A stretch of DNA of 64,000 nt from Actinomycetota bacterium. Its GTDB lineage: Bacteria; Actinomycetota; Thermoleophilia; Solirubrobacterales; 70-9. Under the pieces are notes generated by a model, which did no database searches, was not told where the DNA came from, and saw only the letters and a program-made list of their open reading frames with translations. Of the stretch, positions 44,634-52,692 are shown one piece after another. The stretch spans positions 1 to 64,000 of the forward strand of contig JAFDWB010000005.1 in NCBI GenBank assembly GCA_018268675.1, read 5' to 3'. Every line of letters starts with the position of its first letter. The first letter of the stretch is position 1. Made by a program: the position numbers and the translations under genes.

Positions 44634-45283
44634 GCCGTCCCGGGTCCGACCGACGGCCGCATCGCGGCGAGACCGGATCCGGACCGCCCACCGAGGTCGC
44701 GGAGATCACCGTGCTCGCCGCGACGGCAAGGGCCGAACTACACGAGCGCACGTTCCGCGGCAAGATCAAGAACGCCGACCTGCGGACGATCGCCCTCCAT
44801 CTCGGCTGGGCCTACCACTCCGGGTCGACCCGTCGCCTCCGCCCTCACCTCGGCGCGCTGACGGCGTCCGGGGCGCTTGAGGCGCGGACCCACCGGCGCC
44901 ACCGATACTGGGCGGTCACCGCGGAGGGCCGGCGGCGGCTGATCGAGGCAGGGGCGATCGAGCTGCCCGAGGCCCCGCAGCACCGCGCCTGGCGGCGGGA
45001 CCGGCGCATCGCGGCGGAGGGCCTGGACTCCTTCCGCGCCCGGGCCCGCCGGGACCTCGACGAGGGCTGCGGGCTCCTGGCCCGGGACGAGAGGCCGGCG
45101 CCCGCCGAGCTGCGTGAGCTGGGCCGTCGCCTGACCTGGGACCTCCGCGTCCTCGCCAGCGCGATCGCCTGCCTCCACGAATGGCCCGAGCCGGACGACG
45201 CGGAGAGGGACGAGGGTCGCCCGTGGAACTCGCGCGACTTCCTGACCGCCGCGGCCGGTGACGGCACCGGGGAGGACCGATGA
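44630..45283 (+). CDS. Winged-helix protein of unknown function (element B, paralogue 2)
   Basis: 217 residues, same plan as the previous gene: winged helix (IALHLGWAYHSGSTRRLRPH, AVTAEGRRRLIEAG) and the helical tail LRVLASAIACLHEWPEPDD. Tandem duplication within the operon. Confidence 0.72.
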   Translation: MSRPGSDRRPHRGETGSGPPTEVAEITVLAATARAELHERTFRGKIKNADLRTIALHLGWAYHSGSTRRLRPHLGALTASGALEARTHRRHRYWAVTAEGRRRLIEAGAIELPEAPQHRAWRRDRRIAAEGLDSFRARARRDLDEGCGLLARDERPAPAELRELGRRLTWDLRVLASAIACLHEWPEPDDAERDEGRPWNSRDFLTAAAGDGTGEDR

Positions 45284-45378
45284 CGAGGGCCCGGCCCTCG
45301 GGATCGCGGATCCGTCGCCTCCTCGCCCCGAGGCCCGACCCCTCCGTCTCCCCGGACACCCGAAAGGAGCGCCGATGA
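45280..45378 (+). CDS. 32-residue basic peptide, coupling ORF
   Basis: Its ATG overlaps the upstream stop (ATGA at 45280) and its TGA overlaps the next ATG at 45375. The product (TRARPSGSRIRRLL...RKERR) is Arg-rich with no family. The double overlap argues that it is translated, perhaps chiefly to carry ribosomes to the next gene. A chance frame is possible. Confidence 0.4.
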   Translation: MTRARPSGSRIRRLLAPRPDPSVSPDTRKERR

Positions 45379-45800
45379 CACCACCGACGCTCGACCGCGA
45401 CGAGCGGGACGCGCTCGTCGACCTGATGGGCTACCGGTTCTTCGCGATCGGCGCCCGTCGCCTCGACGAGGAGAGACAGCGCGGAGTCGAGGAGGAAGAG
45501 TCGGTCGCCCGCTTCCGCGAGGACCTGCAACTCATGACCGACCTCGCCTGGCTTCCGCGACGTTGGCTGGAGCGCCTGGGCTGGCCCGAGGCCGACAAGG
45601 CGGACTTCGAGCTCTCGCTCGAGCCGGGCCCGCTGCGGCGGGCCCTGCGGCGGGCGATCGAGGACGCGAGCAGGGCCGCGGCAGGCGGACCGGACTTTCC
45701 GGACGTCGACGAGGAGCGGCGGCAGACCTTCGAACGGGCGGAGCGCGCATGCGCCGCCCTCCTGGCAGAAATCGAACACAGATCGGAGGAATCACCATGA
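45375..45800 (+). CDS. Helical protein of unknown function (element B)
   Basis: 141 residues, acidic and helical: ERDALVDLMGYRFFAIGARR, FREDLQLMTDLAWLPRRWLE and LRRALRRAIEDASRAAAGG. AAAGGAGC 6 bases before the ATG. No recognised family; the following gene overlaps by four bases. Confidence 0.62.
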   Translation: MTPPTLDRDERDALVDLMGYRFFAIGARRLDEERQRGVEEEESVARFREDLQLMTDLAWLPRRWLERLGWPEADKADFELSLEPGPLRRALRRAIEDASRAAAGGPDFPDVDEERRQTFERAERACAALLAEIEHRSEESP

Positions 45801-46198
45801 CCGGCAAGACGAGACAGAAGGCGAAGGCGAGAACGGCGAGATCCGGCGCGCCGCCGGCGGGCAAGAGCAAGACGAGATCGAAATCGGGATCCGGGTCGAC
45901 GGCGAAGGCGAAAGGCGGCGGCCCACGCAAAGCCGGGGCCGGGAAGACCCCCAGGTCGACGACCGGGTCGGGGGCCGCCCGCCTTCGTCCGGGCCAGCTC
46001 GACGGCCTCGTCCTCGGATACATGGGCGACCACCGCGGCGAGCCGCCGCTGACGGCGAGCGCCGTCGCCAAGGGCATCCGCCGCTCGTCGGGGGCGGTGG
46101 CGAACAGCCTCGAGCGCCTGGCCGAGGCCGAGAAGGTCAGCCGCGCCGGGACGAAGCCCCGCGCCTACCGACTGCCGGAGCCGGCCTCGGCGGGATGA
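45797..46198 (+). CDS. Lys/Arg-rich tail plus winged helix, nucleoid-type protein
   Basis: 133 residues: a low-complexity basic N-terminus (about 1-60, KAKARTARSGAPPAGKSKTR) and a compact winged helix at 65-130 (VLGYMGDHRGEPPLTASAVA, SSGAVANSLERLAEAEKVSR). Design recalls actinobacterial histone-like or Lsr2-associated proteins. Likely binds DNA broadly. Confidence 0.7.
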   Translation: MTGKTRQKAKARTARSGAPPAGKSKTRSKSGSGSTAKAKGGGPRKAGAGKTPRSTTGSGAARLRPGQLDGLVLGYMGDHRGEPPLTASAVAKGIRRSSGAVANSLERLAEAEKVSRAGTKPRAYRLPEPASAG

Positions 46199-47946
46199 CC
46201 CGGACCCGGCGGGGCCTGGCCCACAAGGACCGTGCCGAGGCCATCCCGGAGTGGTCGCCCGACGAGGGCGCCGGGGGCGCGGGCGCCCGGGCCGAAATCG
46301 GCCCGGGCTGTCCGGTCTTCGTCCAGCTCGGCTCGACCCTCTACGAACTCCGCCTCGCCAGGCACGAGATGAGGCTCAGGGACCTGGCGCGGATGGCGTG
46401 CGGGAACGAGACCAGCGCCCCCGCCATCGCCAGGGTCGAGATGGCGAAGGGACAGGTGGATCTCCTGATGGCGATCGGGCTCGCCGGAGCCCTGGAGGTC
46501 GACGTCGACGAGATGACCGCGGGGATCTTCTGGAATCCCGGCGAGACTGCGGCGAGCCCGAGCGAGCGCAGACCGCCCTCGGAGCGACTCCGCGGATACT
46601 TCTCGACCGTCCCGACCGGGATGGCACCCTTCGAGGAGCCCGAGGAGATCAGCGTCGTCGGCGACCGCCGCGAGGCCGCCGCGATCCTCGGCGCCAACGT
46701 CCGCGGGATCAGGGAGCGACGGCACCGCGATCCCGGGCGCGTCGGCCTGTGGAAGGGCACGGTGTCGAACCTCGAGCGCGGTGGCGAGGCCGATCTCGAC
46801 TCGATCGTCACCATCGTCCGGACGCTGGAAGTACCCCCCGAGCTCGCCTTCCAGGGGATGCTCTGGGAGACGAGGGCGACCCCCGTCGGCGCGCACGGCC
46901 CGGGCGACCGGCGCGACCGGTATTCGAGCGACGCCGTGGTCGCGCGCCTGTGGCGTGAAGACTTCACCTCCTCCCAGATCGCCCACCGGCTCGGGATCGG
47001 CGAGAACGCCGTGAAGATGGTCGTCCGGCGGCTGCGGGCGCGGGGTCGCTACATCCCCTACAGGCAGGGGCGGGGCACGCTCGCGGTCTCGGGCCCGACC
47101 GAGGCCGACCTCGCCGACGAACGGCTGCTCGGGGAGGCCGAGGCGCGGGCGGCCTTTCGGGACGCCTCGGCCGAGGAGGTGAAGGCCCACGTCGGCGCCA
47201 GGGTCAGGGAGCTGCGCGAGCGTGCCGGGCTCACCCTCCAGCAGCTCGGTGACGCCACCGAGTTCCAGGTGCCGCCGCTGTCGAAGCTGGAGACCCGTGG
47301 CCTCGACTTCAAGCTGACGACCCTCGTGCGGCTCGCGGCCGGCCTTAACGTGCCGTGCTCGGCGGTGATCGGCGGGGCGCGCTGGGACGTCGCGCAACAG
47401 ACCTTCCGCCTGCCCTGCGAGAACCCCTCTCCGGCCTCGACCACCGTCGGGGCGACGGTCGGGGCGAACGCCCGACGGATCCGCCGGTCGAAGGGCCTCT
47501 CGCGGCCGGCGGTCGCGGCCAGGATCGATGCGAGCAAGCGGTATGTCGCCGTCTTCGAGACCAGTCCCCGGATCAGGGCGGCGACCAAGGTCGTCGCGCT
47601 CGCCGCCGCGCTCGGGGTGGGCGTCGGCGCCCTCCTCGACGGCGTCTGCGACTGGTACGTGCGCCCGTTGCCGCCCGCCGAAGGGGACGACGTCGACGAG
47701 GTGGCGCTCCAGGCGCATCGGGTGGAGACCCTGCTCCGGCTCTGGGGGGAGGGACACGGCCTCGACCGCATCGCGCTGGAGCTGGGGATGTCGGCCGGTC
47801 ACGTCTCGGGTCTCCTCAATCGCCTCCGCGCGGGGGGCGTCGAGGTCCCCTACCGGAACCGACCGGCGAGCCCTGCCCATCTCCGGACGCGGCTGCGCAG
47901 GCGTCGGGCCGCTCGGCCGCGCCTCTCCCCCGGGGGATCCCCTTGA
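46195..47946 (+). CDS. Giant multi-HTH protein 1 (four XRE-like + two other HTH segments)
   Basis: 583 residues with an internally repeated plan: XRE-like (about 45-105), XRE-like (160-225), HTH with SQIAHRLGIGENAVKMVVRR (240-290), then XRE (335-395, LTLQQLGDATEF), XRE (420-480) and HTH with RIALELGMSAGHVSGLLNRL (510-560). Each half ends with a PYR motif; VCDWYVRPLPPAE joins the last segments. No catalytic domain is evident. It may be a DNA architectural or regulatory scaffold of the element. Next gene is a full-length paralogue. Confidence 0.78.
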   Translation: MTRTRRGLAHKDRAEAIPEWSPDEGAGGAGARAEIGPGCPVFVQLGSTLYELRLARHEMRLRDLARMACGNETSAPAIARVEMAKGQVDLLMAIGLAGALEVDVDEMTAGIFWNPGETAASPSERRPPSERLRGYFSTVPTGMAPFEEPEEISVVGDRREAAAILGANVRGIRERRHRDPGRVGLWKGTVSNLERGGEADLDSIVTIVRTLEVPPELAFQGMLWETRATPVGAHGPGDRRDRYSSDAVVARLWREDFTSSQIAHRLGIGENAVKMVVRRLRARGRYIPYRQGRGTLAVSGPTEADLADERLLGEAEARAAFRDASAEEVKAHVGARVRELRERAGLTLQQLGDATEFQVPPLSKLETRGLDFKLTTLVRLAAGLNVPCSAVIGGARWDVAQQTFRLPCENPSPASTTVGATVGANARRIRRSKGLSRPAVAARIDASKRYVAVFETSPRIRAATKVVALAAALGVGVGALLDGVCDWYVRPLPPAEGDDVDEVALQAHRVETLLRLWGEGHGLDRIALELGMSAGHVSGLLNRLRAGGVEVPYRNRPASPAHLRTRLRRRRAARPRLSPGGSP

Positions 47947-49766
47947 GCCCCGATCTCCCCGACGAGGAGCCCGAGCCCCTGCGCGCGGTGCTCGTCCAGT
48001 TCGCCTCGAACGTCCGCGAGCTCCGCGAGCGGACCGGGCAGAGCGGCGAGGCGATCTCGACCGCGGCCACCCCCGCGGGGGCCCCCGAGTACAACTGGGT
48101 GGGTCCCCTGGAGGGCGCCCAGGCGCAGGTGCGGGTCTTGAGGGCCATCGCCCTCTCGGCCTCCCTGGGGGTGCCGATCGAGGGGCTCACCGAGCGGATC
48201 TTCTGGAACCCGGGCGAGGTCGCCCGTCGACCGGGCGAACGCAAGGACCCCTCCGAGCGACTGGCCGGCTTCTTCTCGGTCGCCCCGGCGGGGGAGATCT
48301 TCGAGGCGCCGGACGGCTGCGCGCCGGTCGCTGACCACGCGGGGGTCTCCGCCGTCATCGGCCGGAACGTGCTCGACGCGAGGCGCAGGCGCCATCTGCG
48401 CCAGCGCGATCTCGGCCTGGGCGACACCTCCGGGGCGACCCTCATCGAGAGGGGCGAGCGCGAACCGCGGCTCGAGGGCCTGGTCACGATCGCCCGGGCC
48501 CTGGAGCTGCCGCCCGGGTACCTCCTCGGCGGCATGGCCTGGCAGGGTCCCGGCGCCGCGTCCCCCCGGGAGGCCGGCGATCGGGCGGGGTCGACGAGCG
48601 TCCGCCATCTCCACGAGCCGGTCGCCCGGCTCTGGCTCGACGACCGCCCGGTCTCCGAGATCGCGGCGGAGCTCTCGATCACGCGCCATTCGGTCGAAGG
48701 GATCGTCCGCCGGCTCCGTGCCCGGGGAAGACGCCTGCCCCTGCGCGGGCCGGGCGGACGGGCGCCGGAGGCACCCGGGGAGGATGACCGGCGGGAGGCG
48801 GGTGCTCCGGCCGAGATCGGCGAGTCCCCGACGAGGGCCGAGCTGCTGGCGCGGATCGCCCTCAACGTGAGGACCCTGCGCCGGGCCGCGAACCTCAGCG
48901 GACGCCAGCTCGGCGAAGCGGCCGAGCTCGCGCTCTCGAGGGTCGAACTGGCCGGCGCCGACGGGTACGACCTCCCGCTCACCACCCTTCTGCGCCTCGC
49001 CGCGGGCCTCCGGCGCCCGGCGTCCGCGCTCACCGCGGGGATCTCCTGGGATCCGCGCCTGCGGCGCTTCTGCCTGCTCGACCCTCGTCACCAGCACCGG
49101 CAGCTGGATCCCCCGGGCCTCGTCGCCGGGCGGAACGTCTGGCGGGTCCGCCGCGGGCTCGGCATCTCCCAGGACACGCTGGCCGCCAGGGTCGGGATGC
49201 TCCGCAGGAGCCTCAGCGCGATCGAGATCGGTGACTTCACCCCGAAGCCGATCTCGCTGCTGATGCTGGCCGACGGACTCGGGGTCGAGGTCTCCGCGCT
49301 GCTCGAAGGGATCTGCGACTGGTACGTGCGCCCGCTGCCGCCCTCCGAATTCGCCGCCGGAGAGGAACCGCCGAGCAGCAAGGAGCGCTGGGTCGACGTC
49401 GCCCGACTGTGGTCTGCGGGGCGCGATCACCGCGAGATCGCCGAGGCGCTCGACATGACCACGTCGGCGGTGTCCTCGGCGGTCTCCGAAATGCGGGACG
49501 GGGGCGTCGACCTCCCCTACCGCCGCCCCCCGGCCGACCGTGTCCAGCTTCGGGCCCGCCTGCGCCGGCTCCGCGCCGCGGGCCGATTCTCCCGGCCCCC
49601 CGTCGCCGCGGCCCCGTGTCCCGGCTCCTGTGGCGATCCGGCGGCACCACCCGACGGTCTGGCCGCATCGGCGGATCGGCCGCGACAGGAGCCACCACAG
49701 GGCCCCCGGCGCGATCGGGTGTCGTCCCGGCCCGATCCCGGCCCCGATCCAGGCGGGCGACGATGA
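47943..49766 (+). CDS. Giant multi-HTH protein 2 (paralogue of 46195-47946)
   Basis: 607 residues from TTG 47943 (TTGA overlap with the preceding stop). Same order of six HTH segments, including SEIAAELSITRHSVEGIVRR and EIAEALDMTTSAVSSAVSEM, the shared IFWNPGEV and CDWYVRPLPPSE motifs and two PYR/PLR ends. The C-terminal ~70 residues are Pro/Arg-rich. Tandem retention of two such proteins suggests hetero-oligomers or different sites. Confidence 0.78.
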   Translation: MSPDLPDEEPEPLRAVLVQFASNVRELRERTGQSGEAISTAATPAGAPEYNWVGPLEGAQAQVRVLRAIALSASLGVPIEGLTERIFWNPGEVARRPGERKDPSERLAGFFSVAPAGEIFEAPDGCAPVADHAGVSAVIGRNVLDARRRRHLRQRDLGLGDTSGATLIERGEREPRLEGLVTIARALELPPGYLLGGMAWQGPGAASPREAGDRAGSTSVRHLHEPVARLWLDDRPVSEIAAELSITRHSVEGIVRRLRARGRRLPLRGPGGRAPEAPGEDDRREAGAPAEIGESPTRAELLARIALNVRTLRRAANLSGRQLGEAAELALSRVELAGADGYDLPLTTLLRLAAGLRRPASALTAGISWDPRLRRFCLLDPRHQHRQLDPPGLVAGRNVWRVRRGLGISQDTLAARVGMLRRSLSAIEIGDFTPKPISLLMLADGLGVEVSALLEGICDWYVRPLPPSEFAAGEEPPSSKERWVDVARLWSAGRDHREIAEALDMTTSAVSSAVSEMRDGGVDLPYRRPPADRVQLRARLRRLRAAGRFSRPPVAAAPCPGSCGDPAAPPDGLAASADRPRQEPPQGPRRDRVSSRPDPGPDPGGRR

Positions 49767-50149
49767 CCACGACGATCGAGGATCGCTTCGCCCAGAACCT
49801 GCGAAAACTTCGAAAGGCCGCGGGCCTCTCGCAGGAAGAGCTCGCCTTCCGCTCACAGATCCACCGGACCCAGATCAGCCTGCTGGAGGGCGGCCACCGG
49901 CTGCCCCGCATTTACACGCTGGTCAAGCTCGCGGGCGCCCTGGGCGCGACCTCGAACGATCTCCTCGAGGGGATCACCTGGGAGCCGATCATCACCGTCA
50001 CCGGCGGCCTCACGGTCACGCCGCCGGCCGGCGAAGCCGGACGTGAGGACGATCCTTCGACGGACGACCCGGCGCTCGGCCGACTTGCTGCTGGCCAGGG
50101 GAGTAGGGGTGCCTTCGACGGCGACGACGGGGCCGACTGGGAGCTGTAG
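49763..50149 (+). CDS. XRE-family HTH protein (element B)
   Basis: 128 residues: XRE at 5-70 (LRKLRKAAGLSQEELAFRSQ, IHRTQISLLEGG), tail LLEGITWEPI, then an acidic Gly-rich C-terminus. Very like 26878-27159 of module A. Last gene of the plus-strand operon; likely repressor. Confidence 0.83.
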   Translation: MTTTIEDRFAQNLRKLRKAAGLSQEELAFRSQIHRTQISLLEGGHRLPRIYTLVKLAGALGATSNDLLEGITWEPIITVTGGLTVTPPAGEAGREDDPSTDDPALGRLAAGQGSRGAFDGDDGADWEL

Positions 50150-50218
50150 GTGCCGAGCCTCGGCCGCGCGGCCGGGAGCCGACGCCCTCTTGAACCGCCG
50201 GGGCTCGAAAGCCCGAAC

Positions 50219-50455
50219 CTAGGTCGGCGGGAGCAACGACTCGCGGAAGTCCCGAACCGCGCGGTCCAATTCGTCTTTCGCGTCGAGCCAGGCGGCGGTG
50301 CGCTCGACGTCGATCATCGAGGGAGAGGGCTCCTCCTCGCCCTCGGCCAAGGGCCGCCACTCTCGCATGTCTTCCTCACGGGCCTGGAGGCGCCGAAGAC
50401 ATTCCCTGACCCGCGCGGCCGACGTCTCGGTCTTCCCGCCCACGAGCCGAACCAT
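50219..50455 (-). CDS. Small helical protein of unknown function
   Basis: 78 residues from ATG 50455 (an upstream start is possible): RVRECLRRLQAREEDMREWR and a helical DAKDELDRAVRDFRESL end. Converges on the plus-strand operon. No family recognised, start uncertain. Confidence 0.45.
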   Translation of the reverse strand: MVRLVGGKTETSAARVRECLRRLQAREEDMREWRPLAEGEEEPSPSMIDVERTAAWLDAKDELDRAVRDFRESLLPPT

Positions 50456-50651
50456 CCCATCACGGACGAGTCCGGGCAAACGGCCGCGCGGGGGGCCCCG
50501 GTGTCGGTGAGTCGTCCGCACCTAAAGGACCTTCACCCCCTTCGAAGCGATGTCGGAGGCCCAGCCTGCCGATGATTCTGGAGGCGGTCCGGCGCTTGGC
50601 CGGCCGGAGCCGTGGCGGATCTTGGCAGCGCGCACGCAGGAGCGGCCCGCC

Positions 50652-51149
50652 TCATCCGGCGTCCCGGGCCTCCTCGATCAGGGCGGGCGGCCAGTCCTCG
50701 TCGGGCTCGCCGTCGGCGGCGATGTTGCCGATGCGTTCAAGCTTCGCGGTGAGAGCCCGGATGCGCTCCTCGGGGCCCAGAAGGATCTGCCCGACCGGGA
50801 TGGTGGCGACCTCACGGATCTGCCGCAGCGCTTCCTCCATCGGGTCGCGGTGGCCCTCGGCGGCCGAGATGGCGGCCGCGGTGAACTCCGTCCGGCCGGC
50901 CTCGTCGAGGCTGCCGTAGCGCTCGCCGTCGGGTCCGACCCAGCCGCCGTGCGGCGCCCGGCGATAACCGGCGCCCGCCAGGGCAAGCTCGGTGAGCGGC
51001 ACGGGGAGGGAGACCTCGGCCGTGCCCGCCGCGTCCCAGTCGCGATGCCTCCGCAGGGTCCGGGCCTTCGCCCGGGCGCGGTCGTCGATGACGACCCGGA
51101 CGGCGGAGACCGCCGGCCTCCCTCCGGCGTCGCCGCGCTCGGCCGCCAT
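50652..51149 (-). CDS. Element-specific protein, family shared with 56086-56826
   Basis: 165 residues. The segments YRRAPHGGWVGPDGERYGSL, EALRQIREVATIPVGQI and LERIGNIAADGEPDEDW recur in the N-terminal 165 residues of 56086-56826, which has an extra XRE domain. So the C-terminal HTH is either lost here or gained there. Function unknown. Confidence 0.68.
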   Translation of the reverse strand: MAAERGDAGGRPAVSAVRVVIDDRARAKARTLRRHRDWDAAGTAEVSLPVPLTELALAGAGYRRAPHGGWVGPDGERYGSLDEAGRTEFTAAAISAAEGHRDPMEEALRQIREVATIPVGQILLGPEERIRALTAKLERIGNIAADGEPDEDWPPALIEEARDAG

Positions 51150-51703
51150 CAGACCCGACCCCCTCCGGCAGCCGGCCCGGTGACCTCGCGGGCTTCCGCG
51201 ATCAACTGCCCGGCGACGATGTTCCAGTCCTCTTCGGTCCCCGCGCGGAGCGCGTCGAGGATCTCCTCCTTGAGGACGCCCCCGCGGAGACCGGGGTCGA
51301 AGCCCCGCCTCTCGACCTCGGGCCGGCTCCGCAGCCGCTCGCGGACCAGGGGGTCGTCGGAGAGGGCGCGGAGGAACCCGCGGATCAGGGCGACCGTGAA
51401 GTCGGTCCCCTGCTCGGAGCGGCGCGAACCCGCCGGGTCGGAGGCCGGCGGGTCGGGGTCCAGGACGTGGTCGGCGGCGGCGGCCCAGTCGCTCTCGTCG
51501 GCCACCTCGGTGACCTCGCTGAGGATCGGCGCCAGCGAGTTGGCGACCACCGTCCAGTGGTAGCGGCCGAGGACGACGTGCTCGAAGAGCAGCTCGGTGA
51601 CGGCGTCGTCGACGGCGTCGTGGCCGAGCGCGGCCAGAAGGAAGCGCCGCCGCTCCTCACCCGCGGCCCAGCCCGCGGCGGCCTCTGCGGTCATGGTGTT
51701 CAT
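51149..51703 (-). CDS. Element-specific helical protein (DWN family, copy 1)
   Basis: 184 residues with LGHDAVDDAVTELLFEHVVL, GRYHWTVVANSL and EEDWNIVAGQLIAEAREV; nearly the same motifs appear in 56823-57401, and shorter relatives at 55399 and 58612. GAGGAAAG precedes the ATG and a conserved promoter lies at 51813-51847. Its stop shares a base with the next gene's start. Role unknown. Confidence 0.72.
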   Translation of the reverse strand: MNTMTAEAAAGWAAGEERRRFLLAALGHDAVDDAVTELLFEHVVLGRYHWTVVANSLAPILSEVTEVADESDWAAAADHVLDPDPPASDPAGSRRSEQGTDFTVALIRGFLRALSDDPLVRERLRSRPEVERRGFDPGLRGGVLKEEILDALRAGTEEDWNIVAGQLIAEAREVTGPAAGGGRV

Positions 51704-51812
51704 GGTCTTTCCTCCTGTCTCTGGGTCGGGCGCGGCCCCGGTGTCCCGGTTCCCGTCGCGTCTCCGATCTGGATCTGTTTTTGGCTCTGCATCTGACCTT
51801 CAACTCCGTGCC

Positions 51813-51847
51813 ACACGTGTTAGCTCTGGGTCGGCGCACCAGTCAAG
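51813..51847 (-). promoter_or_regulatory. Element promoter with palindromic ACACGTGT
   Basis: On the minus strand: TTGACT, 18 bases, TAACAC, with CAGAGC just before the -10 and ACACGTGT palindrome overlapping it. It is almost identical to 58304-58344. It would drive 51703 leftward. The rest of 51704-51992 shows no gene. Confidence 0.65.
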
Positions 51848-51992
51848 TCGCCCGTTCGAACAACCGACGAGGCCACCCGTCGGACGGCCATGCCGGGGCT
51901 TGCGGCACGGGGCGCGGCACAACGTGAAGGGGGGAAACCCCGCATCCTCGAGGCGGGCTGCCGAATCGAAGCCATCCGCCCGAGTCCCGCCC

Positions 51993-52256
51993 TCACTTCC
52001 TCCGCCGTCTTTCCTGCTCGCGCTGCCGGCGGCGGCCCTCATCGAGTTCTCGGCGAAGCCGTTTCGGGTCGCTGCAGAGCACGTAGAGGCGGTCGAGGAT
52101 CTCGACGACGATGTAGGCGGCGCCGAAGCCGATGGCCGCCCCGATCATGTACCCGACCGGATATGGGGACCAGGCGTAGCTGCCGGCGATGCCGCCCGCG
52201 GCGACCAGCACGACCTCGATCATCGAGGTGAGGGTCATGTAGTCGTCGACCTTCAT
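51993..52256 (-). CDS. Small membrane protein, two transmembrane segments
   Basis: 87 residues from ATG 52256: hydrophobic segments IEVVLVAAGGIAGSYAW and VGYMIGAAIGFGAAYIVVEI, then a strongly basic C-terminal tail (RRQREQERRRRK). Possibly a conjugation or replication membrane anchor of the element; unproved. Confidence 0.62.
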   Translation of the reverse strand: MKVDDYMTLTSMIEVVLVAAGGIAGSYAWSPYPVGYMIGAAIGFGAAYIVVEILDRLYVLCSDPKRLRRELDEGRRRQREQERRRRK

Positions 52257-52290
52257 GCCCGGGATCAGCCCCCTCATCGGGCGAATCGAC

Positions 52291-52692
52291 TCAGGACGGC
52301 CCACGGCGGCAGACCAACTCGGTGGGATCGAGCGGCCGGTCCCCGCCGACGAGCCAACCCGCGACCTGAGCCTCGGAGGTGGGCCCCGTCAGCTCGACGC
52401 GGCCGTCGCGCGGGAAATAGATCCCGACGACGACCAGGGCGTCCCTCGGGACGACCATCTTCGCCGTGGTCGGGTAGTCGGTGGCCATCCGATCGTAGGC
52501 GTGGGCGACGCGATCGGCGAAGCTGGTCATGTTGACCTGGCCGAAGATGGCGCCCTCGAAGTAGATCTCGGTCAGGGAGCTGCCGTCGGGCCTACCGACG
52601 ATGCCGGATCCGGCCACGATCGCCGACGTCGCCGGATGCTCTCCGGTCGGCACGTAGACCACCGCCTCCCTCGTCGGTCCTTGATCGCTCAT
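52291..52692 (-). CDS. Hypothetical protein (element B)
   Basis: 133 residues; IVGRPDGSSLTEIYFEGAIF, VNMTSFADRVAHAYDRMA and VPRDALVVVGIYFPRDG suggest a mixed alpha/beta fold. ATGA-coupled to the large gene upstream. No family recognised. Confidence 0.6.
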   Translation of the reverse strand: MSDQGPTREAVVYVPTGEHPATSAIVAGSGIVGRPDGSSLTEIYFEGAIFGQVNMTSFADRVAHAYDRMATDYPTTAKMVVPRDALVVVGIYFPRDGRVELTGPTSEAQVAGWLVGGDRPLDPTELVCRRGPS

